From positions 1,054,001-1,118,000 of the forward strand of contig NZ_SADE01000001.1 of the NCBI RefSeq assembly GCF_004005845.1: DNA of 64,000 bases, written 5' to 3'. Positions within the stretch are counted from its first letter, which is position 1; each line of letters begins with the position of its first letter. A program made the translations under genes and the position numbers. The stretch comes from Hwanghaeella grinnelliae. Its GTDB lineage: Bacteria; Pseudomonadota; Alphaproteobacteria; UBA8366; Aestuariispiraceae. Of the stretch, positions 53,019 to 61,921 are shown piece after piece. A model generated the notes under the pieces. It had not been told where the DNA came from, ran no database searches, and saw only the letters and a program-made list of their open reading frames with translations.

Positions 53019-54620
53019 ATGACTGCTTGGCAAAAAGCGCTGGAGGAGGGGGACCCACTTGGGGCCGCCGAACTCTCGTTCGCCGCCTATGCCGGCGGTG
53101 ACCGGGATGCGGAGACAGCTGATTTCGCCTTTAAGGCCCAGTGCGGCACGGGGCGTTTCGAGGAAGCGCTGGAAATTCTGGCGGAAACGCCCACCGCCGC
53201 GCAATCGACAAGCAGTTTCGTTTCCCTGCTGAACATGATCGCCATGACCGGCGCAACCGAGCTGGTGGAGAAATACGGCCTTTTCCCGGTCATGGAAGCG
53301 AATGAGGGAACGCATCCGGGCATCTCGGAATTCGGCGTCCGGATCGCGGCGCAATGCCTGCGGCGGCGCCCGGATCATGCCGAGGCGCGGTTGTTCCTGC
53401 ACACCGTCTTTCCGAAACTGATCGCGGGGGCGGATTGGAATCTGCTGCGCTGTGTCCTGGTACCGGTGTCGGATGCTGACCGGCAGTTGATGGTGAATCG
53501 GATAGATGGCGCCTTCGGCGGGGTTCCTTACCCGCTGGTGCCGGAACTCGCGCGCTTTTCTTCGACGGCCGTAGACAATTTGTGCGGTCCCGATATCCTG
53601 ACCCGCCCGATGGAGGCGGTATTCTTGCCCCAAACCATCGTCTGGCGCATCGCGAACGGGGCCGCCCATATGCAAGTGGCGGAGGATCGCCCCGCCTCCC
53701 TGACCCCACCGGTCCTGAACCGGGAGCGAATTGCCGCCAATGTGCGGGCGCTGCAACGGGCGGCGCGCGACTTTGTATCGACGGCCCGGGACTATCCGTT
53801 CGACCGGTATGAAGGCTTTGGCGATGGCGTCCTTGGAAGCGGCGCGCCGGTGATCGTCCTGTCGACCGGCCGCGTCGGGACGATGGCCATGGAGGCCCTG
53901 CTGAAACGGTCGGACGGGTTGTTGCCCTTCCATGCGTTTAATCTGCATGTGGAAACAGGCGACCAGAATGCCATCCTTTACAAGCTGATCTCCGAGGATC
54001 CGGGGAGTTTCGAACGGGATATCGAATCCATCCTGCGCTATCGGTTCAGCGAATTCGCCTATTGCCGGGCAGCAGGCAAGATACCGGTCATCGTAAACCA
54101 TCTGGACACGGTCCTGGCGCCCATCCTGATGGGGGCGTTTCCCGACGCACGGCTGATCCGCATGCACCGGGCGCCGGAAAAGACCCTTCTTTCGCTAGCC
54201 TACAAGAACCAGTTCGGGTATCGGCAGTTGCGCCATCTGAAGAGCCGTTTTGACAAGGACACGGGGGAGTTCGTCTTCCGGCGCGACCGGTCGCTCACGA
54301 TCGAACAGGAATGCGCCTGGTACATGTATGTGACCGATCTATTGGCCGATATCTACCGAACCGAACTGGCCCGGCCCGGACGCTTCCTGGATTTGGACAT
54401 GGAACAGGTCTTCGGATTGGCGGCGGGCGCAATAAGGCACTTGTCGGATTTCCTGGATGACCCGGCGATCACACCGGAAACCTGCCGGGACGTGTTTTCG
54501 CAACGGATCAACGAGAAGAGTTTTTATACCTTCGATCCGGTCCGGGGGGACCTTGCCCGCCTGGCTGCGGAATTGGAAAAGGCCTATACCGCCTTGGAGG
54601 GCGAGGGTGGTTTTGGTTAG
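53019..54620 (+). CDS. Sulfotransferase-family protein with N-terminal repeat-like domain
   Basis: A 533-residue protein. The first half is helical and resembles a tetratricopeptide-type scaffold (ALEEGDPLGAAELSFAAYAG, GRFEEALEILAET). The second half begins at about residue 275 with VIVLSTGRVGTMAMEALLKR, which matches the phosphosulfate-binding P-loop of sulfotransferases, and continues with RLIRMHRAPEKTLLSLAYKN, the probable 3'-phosphate loop. It may transfer sulfate from PAPS to a glycan or lipid, but the acceptor is unknown. The ATG at 53019 is preferred to a TTG at 52959. Its C-terminal 70 residues recur in the next, short gene. Confidence 0.7.
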   Translation: MTAWQKALEEGDPLGAAELSFAAYAGGDRDAETADFAFKAQCGTGRFEEALEILAETPTAAQSTSSFVSLLNMIAMTGATELVEKYGLFPVMEANEGTHPGISEFGVRIAAQCLRRRPDHAEARLFLHTVFPKLIAGADWNLLRCVLVPVSDADRQLMVNRIDGAFGGVPYPLVPELARFSSTAVDNLCGPDILTRPMEAVFLPQTIVWRIANGAAHMQVAEDRPASLTPPVLNRERIAANVRALQRAARDFVSTARDYPFDRYEGFGDGVLGSGAPVIVLSTGRVGTMAMEALLKRSDGLLPFHAFNLHVETGDQNAILYKLISEDPGSFERDIESILRYRFSEFAYCRAAGKIPVIVNHLDTVLAPILMGAFPDARLIRMHRAPEKTLLSLAYKNQFGYRQLRHLKSRFDKDTGEFVFRRDRSLTIEQECAWYMYVTDLLADIYRTELARPGRFLDLDMEQVFGLAAGAIRHLSDFLDDPAITPETCRDVFSQRINEKSFYTFDPVRGDLARLAAELEKAYTALEGEGGFG

Positions 54621-54623
54621 GCC

Positions 54624-54896
54624 ATGACGAGCGACTGGGAACAGGCGGCGGAGAGGGGCGACCTCGACATGGAACCCGCCGTCGCCCTGGATGGGCATGT
54701 TCTGGAAAATCTGGTGGCGTTCCTGGACAATCCCGGAATCTCTTCAGAGTCTTGCCGGGCCGTCTTCGCGCAGCGGGTGAACGAAAAGGCGCGTTACACC
54801 GTCGATGTGGCGAAGGCCGACCCGGCCCGATTGACCGAGGTCGCGCGTCATTGGTCCGTGGTCCTGGACCGTGAGGGCACCTTCCACTCGGCATGA
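54624..54896 (+). pseudogene. Tandem fragment of the sulfotransferase C terminus
   Basis: A 90-codon frame starting 3 bp after the sulfotransferase gene. From residue 14 on it aligns with the last 70 residues of that protein: LDMEPAVALDGHVLENLVAF against LDMEQVFGLAAGAIRHLSDF, then FLDNPGISSESCRAVFAQRV against FLDDPAITPETCRDVFSQRI, then NEK and YT and LTE/LAA. All of the P-loop domain is missing. It is best read as the remains of a tandem duplicate gene. A separate small protein cannot be excluded because the frame is intact. The divergence (about half of positions identical) shows the duplication is old. Confidence 0.65.
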
Positions 54897-55069
54897 TTCG
54901 GGGATTGCCGGTGCCTGGAAACGGCCGGAGATATTCAGCACAAGCCTTGGTAGCGTGATTTATCCATCAATTTTAAGGGCTTGCGGTCTGTCTTGAGTCT
55001 TGATTGTGGGCCGTCTTGAGGTTGCCTGCCGGATACTCACAATGACCGTTGGACTGGGGCAATGGAACG

Positions 55070-55228
55070 ATGTCGAACGGCAAGTCCGATAAGGGTGGCA
55101 AACCGGATCGCGATGAGCGGCTGGCGGCGCGTCTGCGCGAGAACCTGCGCAAGCGGAAGCAGCAGGCGCGGTCGCGGGCGTCGTCGGAGCCGGATGAGAA
55201 GTCCGATCCGCCGGGTAACAGTGATTAG
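55070..55228 (+). CDS. Small basic hypothetical protein upstream of dcd
   Basis: A 52-residue frame reading MSNGKSDKGGKPDRDERLAA, then RLRENLRKRKQQARSRASSE and PDEKSDPPGNSD. It has a highly charged, Arg/Lys-rich centre between acidic ends, no membrane segment and probably little fixed structure. It ends 16 bp before dcd. Similar short basic frames are found near cell-envelope genes in alphaproteobacteria, but no function is established. The codon pattern (GC-rich third positions) and the close fit to dcd support it as a real gene; the weak ribosome-binding site (TGGAACG) argues for caution. Confidence 0.6.
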   Translation: MSNGKSDKGGKPDRDERLAARLRENLRKRKQQARSRASSEPDEKSDPPGNSD

Positions 55229-55244
55229 GGATTAGGAGCACGTC

Positions 55245-55799
55245 ATGGCGATTTTGCCCGACACATGGATTCGGGAACGCGCGTTGAAGGACAAGATGAT
55301 CGAGCCCTTCGTCGACAGCCAGAAGCGCGAAGGCACGATTTCCTTCGGCGTCTCGTCCTATGGATACGATGCCAGGGTGTCGGACGAGTTTCGCATTTTC
55401 ACCAATGTGGACAATGCGATCGTCGATCCCAAGCACTTCTCCGACAGCAGCTTTGTCGAACGGAAGACGGATGTTTGCATCATCCCGCCTAACAGCTTCG
55501 CACTGGCGCGGACGGTTGAGTATTTCCGTATTCCGCGCGATGTGCTGGTCATCTGTTTGGGCAAATCCACCTATGCCCGCTGCGGCATCATCGTGAACGT
55601 CACACCGCTGGAACCGGAATGGGAAGGGCATGTGACGCTGGAATTTTCGAACACCACGCCCTTGCCTGCGAAAATCTATGCAAACGAAGGGGCCTGCCAG
55701 TTCCTGTTCCTACAGGGGGCGGGCCCGTGTGAGGTCTCATATGCCGACAGGGCGGGGAAATATATGGGCCAGACGGGCGTGACCCTGCCGCGCCTTTAG
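55245..55799 (+). CDS. dcd: dCTP deaminase
   Basis: A 184-residue trimeric deaminase that converts dCTP to dUTP, supplying dUMP for thymidylate synthesis. The whole family pattern is visible: [60 protein letters not shown] and the catalytic Glu region [20 protein letters not shown], ending [13 protein letters not shown]. The start ATG has TTAGGAG upstream. It is a single housekeeping gene between the small basic protein and murA. Confidence 0.96.
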   Translation: MAILPDTWIRERALKDKMIEPFVDSQKREGTISFGVSSYGYDARVSDEFRIFTNVDNAIVDPKHFSDSSFVERKTDVCIIPPNSFALARTVEYFRIPRDVLVICLGKSTYARCGIIVNVTPLEPEWEGHVTLEFSNTTPLPAKIYANEGACQFLFLQGAGPCEVSYADRAGKYMGQTGVTLPRL

Positions 55800-56073
55800 T
55801 TTCCGGGCAGTCCTCGGTTGCCACGATCCGGACGGTCCCGATGGTCTCAATTTTGCCCAAATTGCTTGTTAAGTGCTGTGCCGGGAAATGAGTGAAATGC
55901 TTTTATGCAGCCGTGTGATGCCCCAATCATTTGATGCCTGGGCCGTCCTGCTGGACCGCGACGGTGTTGCGTAACCTTTAGAGAGTGCTATGGCCCCGGA
56001 CGACAATCTTGTATCGCGTATCGAACGGCATCAATCAGAAGAACCATCGGGCGCACGTGCGCGGGAGGGCGGA
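55800..56073. other. Intergenic region between dcd and murA
   Basis: This 274-bp stretch holds no recognisable gene. The frame of murA remains open upstream to 55990, but the sequence there is not conserved. The region probably carries the murA promoter. Confidence 0.4.
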
Positions 56074-57354
56074 ATGGATCGCATAAGAATTACCGGCGGC
56101 AATCGCCTGAGCGGCAGTCTGCCGATCGCCGGGGCGAAGAACGCCGCCCTGCCTTTGATGGCCGCCGCGTTGCTGACCGACGAGACGCTGGAACTTCAGA
56201 ACCTGCCCTTGCTGGCGGATATCGACACGCTCGCGAACCTGTTGGTGCAGCATGGCGTGACGCTGACCATGAAAAGCGTCGGCGTCGGCGAGGGGCACCG
56301 CAGCCGCAGTTTCGTGATGTCGACGCCGGAGATCACCTCCACCGTCGCGCCTTATGACCTTGTCCGGAAAATGCGCGCCAGCGTGCTGGTCCTGGGTCCG
56401 ATCCTGGCCCGTTGCGGCGAGGCCAAGGTCTCCTTGCCGGGCGGCTGCGCCATTGGGACGCGTCCGGTCGATTTGCACCTGAAAGGGATGCAGGCCCTGG
56501 GCGCTGAGATCGAGCTGGACGGCGGTTATGTCGTCGCCCGCGCCCCCAAGGGGTTGATCGGCGACGAGGTCGTCTTCCCCTTTGTCTCCGTTGGGGCGAC
56601 AGAAAACCTGTTGATGGCGGCGGCGCTGGCCAAGGGCGAAACCCGCCTGGTCAATGCGGCGCGGGAGCCTGAGGTGGTGGACCTAGCGCATTGCCTGATG
56701 GCGATGGGCGCGAAGATCGAAGGGGCCGGAACCGACGTCATCAAAATCCAGGGCGTCGACCGTCTGCATGGGGCGGTTCATCCGGTCATCGCCGACCGCA
56801 TCGAAACCGGTACCTATGCCATGGCGGCGGCCGCCACGCGGGGCGATGTGGAATTGATTGGCGCACGGCCGGAAATGATCAAGAGCGTCGTCGAACACCT
56901 GACCCTGGCCGGTGTGACGGTGGAAAAGACAGATGCGGGCATGCGGGTGAAGGCGGATGAGATCCGGGGCGTGGACGTCATGACCGAGCCTTTCCCGGGT
57001 TTCCCGACCGATCTTCAGGCCCAGATGATGGCGATGCTGGCGACGGCGGACGGGGCCTCGATGATCACCGAGACGATTTTCGAGAACCGATTCATGCATG
57101 TGCCGGAATTGACGCGAATGGGCGCGAACATCAACCTGCATGGCCGGTCGGCCATGGTGCGGGGATCGCGCGACTTGAAGGGTGCGGAAGTGATGGCGAC
57201 AGATCTGCGGGCCAGCGTCAGTCTTGTGATCGCCGCGCTGGCGGCAAAAGGGGAGACCGTGGTGAACCGAGTCTACCATTTGGACCGGGGTTACGAGCGC
57301 GTTGAAGACAAGTTGGCAGCCTGCGGCGCTGACATTGAGAGAATTTCGGGCTAA
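56074..57354 (+). CDS. murA: UDP-N-acetylglucosamine 1-carboxyvinyltransferase
   Basis: A 426-residue enolpyruvyl transferase, the first committed enzyme of peptidoglycan synthesis. It has the usual N-terminal [26 protein letters not shown] start in two parts, the catalytic Cys125 in [15 protein letters not shown] (target of fosfomycin), and the C-terminal [20 protein letters not shown] motif. The ATG at 56074 follows GGGAGGG and gives the normal length; upstream in-frame codons from 55990 are not conserved. The DUF2948 gene follows after 8 bp. Confidence 0.96.
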   Translation: MDRIRITGGNRLSGSLPIAGAKNAALPLMAAALLTDETLELQNLPLLADIDTLANLLVQHGVTLTMKSVGVGEGHRSRSFVMSTPEITSTVAPYDLVRKMRASVLVLGPILARCGEAKVSLPGGCAIGTRPVDLHLKGMQALGAEIELDGGYVVARAPKGLIGDEVVFPFVSVGATENLLMAAALAKGETRLVNAAREPEVVDLAHCLMAMGAKIEGAGTDVIKIQGVDRLHGAVHPVIADRIETGTYAMAAAATRGDVELIGARPEMIKSVVEHLTLAGVTVEKTDAGMRVKADEIRGVDVMTEPFPGFPTDLQAQMMAMLATADGASMITETIFENRFMHVPELTRMGANINLHGRSAMVRGSRDLKGAEVMATDLRASVSLVIAALAAKGETVVNRVYHLDRGYERVEDKLAACGADIERISG

Positions 57355-57362
57355 GACAATAG

Positions 57363-57854
57363 ATGTGGGCCGGTCAGCCGGCCGGTGTGAGCAGAATAGG
57401 GGCGGTTTTGAAAGACGGGGACGATCATCTGCGCTTACGCGCGCAGGATCTGGAAGACCTTACCGTTATCGGGACGATGGTCCAGGACGCGCTGGCCCCG
57501 GCGGGGGACATGCGCCTGATCAAGGAGTCCCGGCAATTCGTCATCGTCATGAACCGCTTTCGCTGGGAAAAAGCCGGGGATACCGGTCCTTATTCGCGCA
57601 TCCATTCCGGGCTTCGCTTCGATGGTGTCCAGCGGGTGCAGTTCCGGGGCATCGACTGGCACGACCCGGACAAGATCATGTCCTTCCTGACAATTGCCTA
57701 TAATCGTGATCCGGATGGGGAGTACGAGACAATCGTCATCCATTTCGCCGGCGGTGCAGCTGTTCGGATCATGGTCGATACCCTGCAATGCGCCTTGGAC
57801 GACCTCGGGGAACCTTGGCCGACCCAATGGAAGCCGGACCACGAACCGGACTAG
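57363..57854 (+). CDS. DUF2948 family protein
   Basis: A protein of up to 163 residues matching DUF2948, a family largely confined to alphaproteobacteria and usually found next to murA. Conserved stretches are HLRLRAQDLEDLTVIGTMVQ, DALAPAGDMRLIKESRQFVI, and FLTIAYNRDPDGEYETIVIH with FAGGAAVRIMVDTLQ. No function is known. The family normally starts close to LRLRAQD, so a TTG at 57408 with GGGGCGG upstream may be the real start, giving about 148 residues. Confidence 0.82.
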   Translation: MWAGQPAGVSRIGAVLKDGDDHLRLRAQDLEDLTVIGTMVQDALAPAGDMRLIKESRQFVIVMNRFRWEKAGDTGPYSRIHSGLRFDGVQRVQFRGIDWHDPDKIMSFLTIAYNRDPDGEYETIVIHFAGGAAVRIMVDTLQCALDDLGEPWPTQWKPDHEPD

Positions 57855-57933
57855 GATCCTACCCTGAAAACTCAATGGAGTTTTGACGGCAACAGCTTCC
57901 CGCCACCGTTGCCCGATACCAGGAGGCTTGATA

Positions 57934-57951
57934 TAGTTTCATTTGAAACTA
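57934..57951. promoter_or_regulatory. Perfect palindrome before hmgA, probable MarR-type operator
   Basis: TAGTTTCATTTGAAACTA has perfect 8-bp arms around a TT centre. A TTGATA hexamer ends at its left edge, so a bound repressor would cover the promoter. Its half-site AGTTTCA differs by one base from the AGTTCCA half-sites before the marR gene at 46356-46919. Confidence 0.65.
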
Positions 57952-58000
57952 ATTCTGCGTCCTGGTCGGAATTCTCGTCCGGCCTGCACTAGTCGTGACC

Positions 58001-58037
58001 GGGCGCTAGGTATTGGGCGCTCGATGCAGGGCGCTAG
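58001..58037 (+). repeat. Three direct repeats with 14-bp period in the hmgA leader
   Basis: GGGCGCTAG, GGGCGCTCG and GGGCGCTAG start at 58001, 58015 and 58029, exactly 14 bp apart. The repeats end 21 bp before the hmgA start. They could be an activator binding array or part of a leader structure; no known element was recognised. Confidence 0.55.
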
Positions 58038-58058
58038 ATCGGGTGAGGGACAATAATC

Positions 58059-59204
58059 ATGAAAAACTATATCTCGTTTCCCCGTATACAGGGCACTGCC
58101 AGCCGCCAGGCGCATGCCGGTCTGCCGGAAGGAACGTTCGAGCGTGAGTTGGGCAAGGAAGGCTTTTTCGGCCCGGCGACGCATATGTATCACGAACATC
58201 CGCCAACGGGCTGGACCGCCTTCGACGGCGATCTGCAGCCGCGCGCCTTCGACCTGACGCGGATGAACGAGGATCAGCCATCACCCTTCGACGCGCAGAC
58301 GGTCCTGCACAACGCGCAGACAAAAATCCGTTTCTGGCGCGCGCCGAAGAAAATGGATCATCTGGCCCGCAACGCGGATGGGGATGAGCTGTTCTTCGTC
58401 CATGAAGGGGCGGGTGATCTGTATTGCGACTATGGGCATATGTCCTTCACGGCGGGCGATTATATCGTCCTGCCGCGCAGCACCATGTGGCGCATCGACT
58501 GTTCCGAACCGGTGACCGCCTTGCTGATCGAGGCGACGAATTCGACCTATATGCTGCCGGACAAGGGCATGGTGGGCCGGCATGCGATCTTCGATCCGGC
58601 AATGTTGGATATTCCGGAATTGGACGAAGCGTTTATTGCCCAGAAGTCCAACGGTGCGGGACAGGAAACCAAGGTGCGCATCAAGCGCGGCAACCGCTTG
58701 GCGACCATGACCTATCCGTTCAATCCGCTGGACGCGGTGGGTTGGAAGGGCGACCTGTCGGTCGTGCGGATCAATGTGAAGGATATTCGCCCGCTGATGA
58801 GCCACCGGTATCACCTGCCGCCCTCGGCGCATTCGACCTTCGTGGCCGCAGGTTTCGTCGTGTGCACCTTCGTGCCCCGGCCGTTTGAAATGTCGGAAGA
58901 CGCACTGAAGGTGCCGTTCTATCACAACAACGACGACTATGATGAAGTGATCTTCTATCACGCGGGTGACTTCTTCAGTCGCGACAATATCGATGCCGGG
59001 ATGATGACCTTCCATCCCTGTGGCTTCACGCATGGCCCGCATCCGAAGGCATTGAAGGCGGCGTTCAAGCCCAAGAAGGATGCCACGAACGAATATGCCG
59101 TGATGATCGATACCCGTTCCGCGCTGGAGGTCGGCGACCTTCCGGCCGGGGTCGAGAATACGGACTATGTGAAAAGCTGGGCGGGTGGCGGTTCCTACGA
59201 ATAG
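58059..59204 (+). CDS. hmgA: Homogentisate 1,2-dioxygenase
   Basis: A 381-residue ring-cleavage dioxygenase of the HgmA family, which opens homogentisate to maleylacetoacetate in tyrosine and phenylalanine catabolism. It is the short form found in many alphaproteobacteria. The iron-binding region is FYHNNDDYDEVIFYHAGDFF followed by FHPCGFTHGPHPKAL, giving the expected His and Glu ligands. The start ATG follows GAGGGA. A palindrome and a triple repeat precede it, and the fumarylacetoacetase gene follows after 58 bp. Maleylacetoacetate isomerase is not in the window. Confidence 0.88.
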   Translation: MKNYISFPRIQGTASRQAHAGLPEGTFERELGKEGFFGPATHMYHEHPPTGWTAFDGDLQPRAFDLTRMNEDQPSPFDAQTVLHNAQTKIRFWRAPKKMDHLARNADGDELFFVHEGAGDLYCDYGHMSFTAGDYIVLPRSTMWRIDCSEPVTALLIEATNSTYMLPDKGMVGRHAIFDPAMLDIPELDEAFIAQKSNGAGQETKVRIKRGNRLATMTYPFNPLDAVGWKGDLSVVRINVKDIRPLMSHRYHLPPSAHSTFVAAGFVVCTFVPRPFEMSEDALKVPFYHNNDDYDEVIFYHAGDFFSRDNIDAGMMTFHPCGFTHGPHPKALKAAFKPKKDATNEYAVMIDTRSALEVGDLPAGVENTDYVKSWAGGGSYE

Positions 59205-59262
59205 GCCTGCCCCAAAACCGAAAAGCGTTTGACGACAAAATCTAAAGAAAAGAGTGAATGGG

Positions 59263-60282
59263 ATGAAGCTTGCGACTTTGAAGACGGGCACGCGCGATGG
59301 CGAACTGGTGGTGGTCAGCCGCGATTTGACCAAGGCGGTGAAGGCCGAGGGCATCGCGCCGACGCTGCAGGCCGCGCTGGATGATTGGGAAACCATGGCA
59401 CCGGCCTTGCAGGTCCTGTCCGACCGCGTCAATGACGGCACGGCCGAGGAGATTTTCGACTTCGATCCCGCCCGGGCGGAAGCGCCCTTGCCGCGCGCCT
59501 ATCAATGGGCGGACGGCTCGGCCTATGTGAACCATGTGGAATTGGTCCGGCGCGCCCGCGGGGCCGTCCTGCCAGAAAGTTTCTGGACCGATCCGCTGAT
59601 GTACCAGGGCGGGTCTGATTCTTTCCTGGGCCCGTACGAAGATATCCAGGCCGGCGATGAAGCCTGGGGCATCGATTTCGAGGGCGAGGTCGCGATCATT
59701 ACCGACGATGTGCCGATGGGTGTTGCCGCCGAAGACGCGGGCAAGCACATCAAATTGCTGATGCTGGTGAACGACGTTTCCCTGCGCGGCTTGATTCCGG
59801 CGGAACTTGGCAAGGGCTTCGGCTTCTTCCATGCGAAACCCTCCAGCGCCTTTTCCCCGGTGGCGGTCACGCCGGACGAGTTGGGCGGTGCCTGGGACGG
59901 CGGGAAGGTTTCCCTGCCACTGTTATCGCATTTGAACGGCGACCTGTTCGGCAAGCCGAATGCGGGGGAGGACATGACCTTCACTTTCCCGAAGCTGATC
60001 GCCCATGCGGCGAAAACACGACCGCTCGGCGCGGGCTGCATCGTCGGCTCCGGTACCGTCTCCAACAAGCAGGATACCGATCACGGCTCCGCCATCGCCG
60101 ATGGCGGGGTGGGCTATTCCTGCATCGCGGAAGTGCGGATGATCGAGACGATCAATTCCGGCGAGGCCAAGACCCCCTTCATGCGTTTCGGCGACCGAAT
60201 CAAGATCGAGATGAAAGATGATGCCGGTGCTTCCATCTTCGGGGCGATCGATCAGCAGGTTGTGAAGTATGACGGTCCTTGA
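59263..60282 (+). CDS. Fumarylacetoacetase (FAA hydrolase family)
   Basis: A 339-residue FAH-family hydrolase, the last step of homogentisate breakdown (fumarylacetoacetate to fumarate and acetoacetate). Metal-binding acidic residues are in WGIDFEGEVAIITDDVPMGV, with LLMLVNDVSLRGL and the C-terminal GAGCIVGSGTVSNKQD also typical. The ATG at 59263 is preferred over a GTG at 59254. Other FAH-family reactions are possible in principle, but adjacency to hmgA makes fumarylacetoacetase by far the most likely. Confidence 0.88.
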   Translation: MKLATLKTGTRDGELVVVSRDLTKAVKAEGIAPTLQAALDDWETMAPALQVLSDRVNDGTAEEIFDFDPARAEAPLPRAYQWADGSAYVNHVELVRRARGAVLPESFWTDPLMYQGGSDSFLGPYEDIQAGDEAWGIDFEGEVAIITDDVPMGVAAEDAGKHIKLLMLVNDVSLRGLIPAELGKGFGFFHAKPSSAFSPVAVTPDELGGAWDGGKVSLPLLSHLNGDLFGKPNAGEDMTFTFPKLIAHAAKTRPLGAGCIVGSGTVSNKQDTDHGSAIADGGVGYSCIAEVRMIETINSGEAKTPFMRFGDRIKIEMKDDAGASIFGAIDQQVVKYDGP

Positions 60283-60321
60283 TAGGGCTTAACTATACAA
60301 AAACAAAGGGATCGTTCGACC

Positions 60322-60687
60322 ATGCCTGCATCCGACCGCACCGGCTTTATCGCGCTTCTGGAACAACTGCGTCAGGATGACGACGCGGCGGTGGTTGCCG
60401 CGGCCCGTGAAATCACCGCCCGCATGGACGCAAGCGGCCTGACCTGGGAAGCCCTGATCGTGGAGGCGGATGCCGAGGACGATGTTGATGACGGTGATAC
60501 GGCCTTCGTGCCGGTCAGCGATGCATCCAGCGATGCCGAACTGATCGACAACCTGCTTGCCCGCGGCGACCTGTCCGAAGACACCCGCGAAGAATTGGAA
60601 GACTACAAGCAGGACATCGCCGAAGGCGAGTTCACCGAAGCCGACAGCCAGTATTTGCGGGCCTTGGCGAAGCGGTTGAGCGACTAG
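60322..60687 (+). CDS. Small acidic hypothetical protein
   Basis: A 121-residue protein, not recognised. It is strongly acidic (VEADAEDDVDDGDTAF, DTREELEDYKQDIAEGEFTE) and helical, with no membrane segment or signal. A helical N-terminal segment (GFIALLEQLRQDDDAAVVAA, AREITARMDASGLTWEALI) resembles short regulatory modules that pack against larger enzymes, but no family name can be given. It follows the fumarylacetoacetase gene by 39 bp on the same strand and has the same GC-rich codon use, unlike the three genes to its right. Confidence 0.7.
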   Translation: MPASDRTGFIALLEQLRQDDDAAVVAAAREITARMDASGLTWEALIVEADAEDDVDDGDTAFVPVSDASSDAELIDNLLARGDLSEDTREELEDYKQDIAEGEFTEADSQYLRALAKRLSD

Positions 60688-60734
60688 GGCAAGAACTTCA
60701 ACTGCATTTTTTACCAAGTGATATCTCGTCGCAG

Positions 60735-61163
60735 GTGAGTTTGGACATTGGAATGGATGGGAAGACTGACAGCGGTGTTCAAATTGGCGCCGGATCATTC
60801 TTCGTGCGTCTGAGCCGTCGGAACGAACCTAGCGCCGACAATGGGAGCTCGTTGGCGGAGATTGAGGTTAAGGCTGGCCCGTTCACCGGCCTAGTTGCCG
60901 ATGACGTGCTTTTCGGTGTCGCTGAGTTCTGCTCCGACCTTCAATCGCTCTATGACCGCCTCACCGGACGCGCAACGTTACGCAGTTATGAGAAGTTTGA
61001 GCTCATGGCCGAGGGCAACGGCCGTGGCGCGATCCATGGGCTTGTAGAGCTATATGGCTGTCACGATCCCCTCTCGAAATTGACGTTTGAATTGGACGTT
61101 GATCAGACATTCCTACCGGATCTCATTCGAAGTCTGAGGAAAGAGTTTCTAGAACCGCATTGA
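60735..61163 (+). CDS. WapI-like immunity-family protein (orphan)
   Basis: A 142-residue protein. The pattern EIEVKAGPFTGLVADDVLFG, then FCSDLQSLYDRLTGRATLRS and ELMAEGNGRGAIHGLVELYG resembles WapI-family immunity proteins, which neutralise polymorphic toxins. No toxin gene adjoins it. Base composition is visibly lower in G+C than in the fumarylacetoacetase gene. The start is uncertain (GTG 60735 or ATG 60753), with no strong ribosome-binding site. The family call is by eye and moderate. Confidence 0.5.
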   Translation: MSLDIGMDGKTDSGVQIGAGSFFVRLSRRNEPSADNGSSLAEIEVKAGPFTGLVADDVLFGVAEFCSDLQSLYDRLTGRATLRSYEKFELMAEGNGRGAIHGLVELYGCHDPLSKLTFELDVDQTFLPDLIRSLRKEFLEPH

Positions 61164-61297
61164 TTTTGAGTTCTGTCGAGCGTGGCCGTTCTCAGAATTC
61201 GACAGCTGTTATCTGGAACTCCTGGCAAGCGGTTGAGCGGCGGGGCGCAACACAAGGTGCTCGCCGAGAGATCACTCAGGTTAGGCACGCAAGTCAA

Positions 61298-61714
61298 CTA
61301 GCCAACGCACTCGAAAATCAGATGGCAGTTTGTGGGCTCTAACACTTGGTCGCCTTCGTAGTAGTCTAAGTGAAAGTGGTCTTGGCTGGATGAGTTGTGA
61401 TCGAAGTAGTTTAATAGGCTATCTCCAATTATCCTTAGCGCGTGATTTGTACCTTCAAAGAACAGCGATTCAGCATTTGCTGACACTTTGACACGATCTG
61501 TACCCTCAGATCGGAGCACGATCACGATTGACGTGAGACTGTGTGGATAGAACTCATTGCCTGATGCAGGGAGTTCGAATTCTTGGGTCGAGGTCACGCT
61601 ATTTAGAAGGGAGCCAAATGCTCTGAGGTCGGCAGCGGAACCGGAAATTGAAATTTCTGGCTCTTGTTGGTCACCGTCACAAGCGGCGCGAACTTGCGAT
61701 ATCATTCGTACCAT
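61298..61714 (-). CDS. Imm32-like immunity-family protein (orphan)
   Basis: A 138-residue protein on the opposite strand. The segments EISISGSAADLRAFGSLLNS, VIVLRSEGTDRVKVSANAES and the C-terminal DHFHLDYYEGDQVLEPTNCH followed by LIFECVG recall the Imm32 immunity family. It converges on the WapI-like gene. Lower G+C and the lack of a partner toxin fit an orphan immunity gene kept after the toxin was lost, or acquired alone. The family call is by eye. Confidence 0.5.
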   Translation of the reverse strand: MVRMISQVRAACDGDQQEPEISISGSAADLRAFGSLLNSVTSTQEFELPASGNEFYPHSLTSIVIVLRSEGTDRVKVSANAESLFFEGTNHALRIIGDSLLNYFDHNSSSQDHFHLDYYEGDQVLEPTNCHLIFECVG

Positions 61715-61748
61715 TACATTCGACCTTCACGATGGACAGGCTCCACTC

Positions 61749-61793
61749 TAAACCACAGCCTCTTCCAAAAACTTCTCACTCGCCGGCCGCGAT
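61749..61793 (-). repeat. Decayed copy of the 3' end of the terminal flavoprotein gene
   Basis: About 45 bp here match 62634-62674, the 3' end of the flavoprotein gene (codons for EKFLEEAVV and stop), with a few mismatches and a 4-base insertion that shifts the frame. The two copies lie in the same orientation and bracket the 0.84-kb segment that carries the ACP-like membrane-protein gene. Confidence 0.75.
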
Positions 61794-61921
61794 GGCTTGT
61801 GCCGTTCGAGTGGATGAAGGCCAACGCTGAAATTCGCATTACAAAAAGCTGCAAGTAGTCCTACACTGTTGTTCAGTGCAAAAGTACACACAACTTTTTT
61901 GTAAGCCTATCGGGGCGCGTG

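Noticed and set aside
58281-59441. A 386-codon minus-strand frame opposite hmgA
   Set aside because: His- and Arg-rich shadow without conserved motifs; hmgA on the plus strand is unmistakable.
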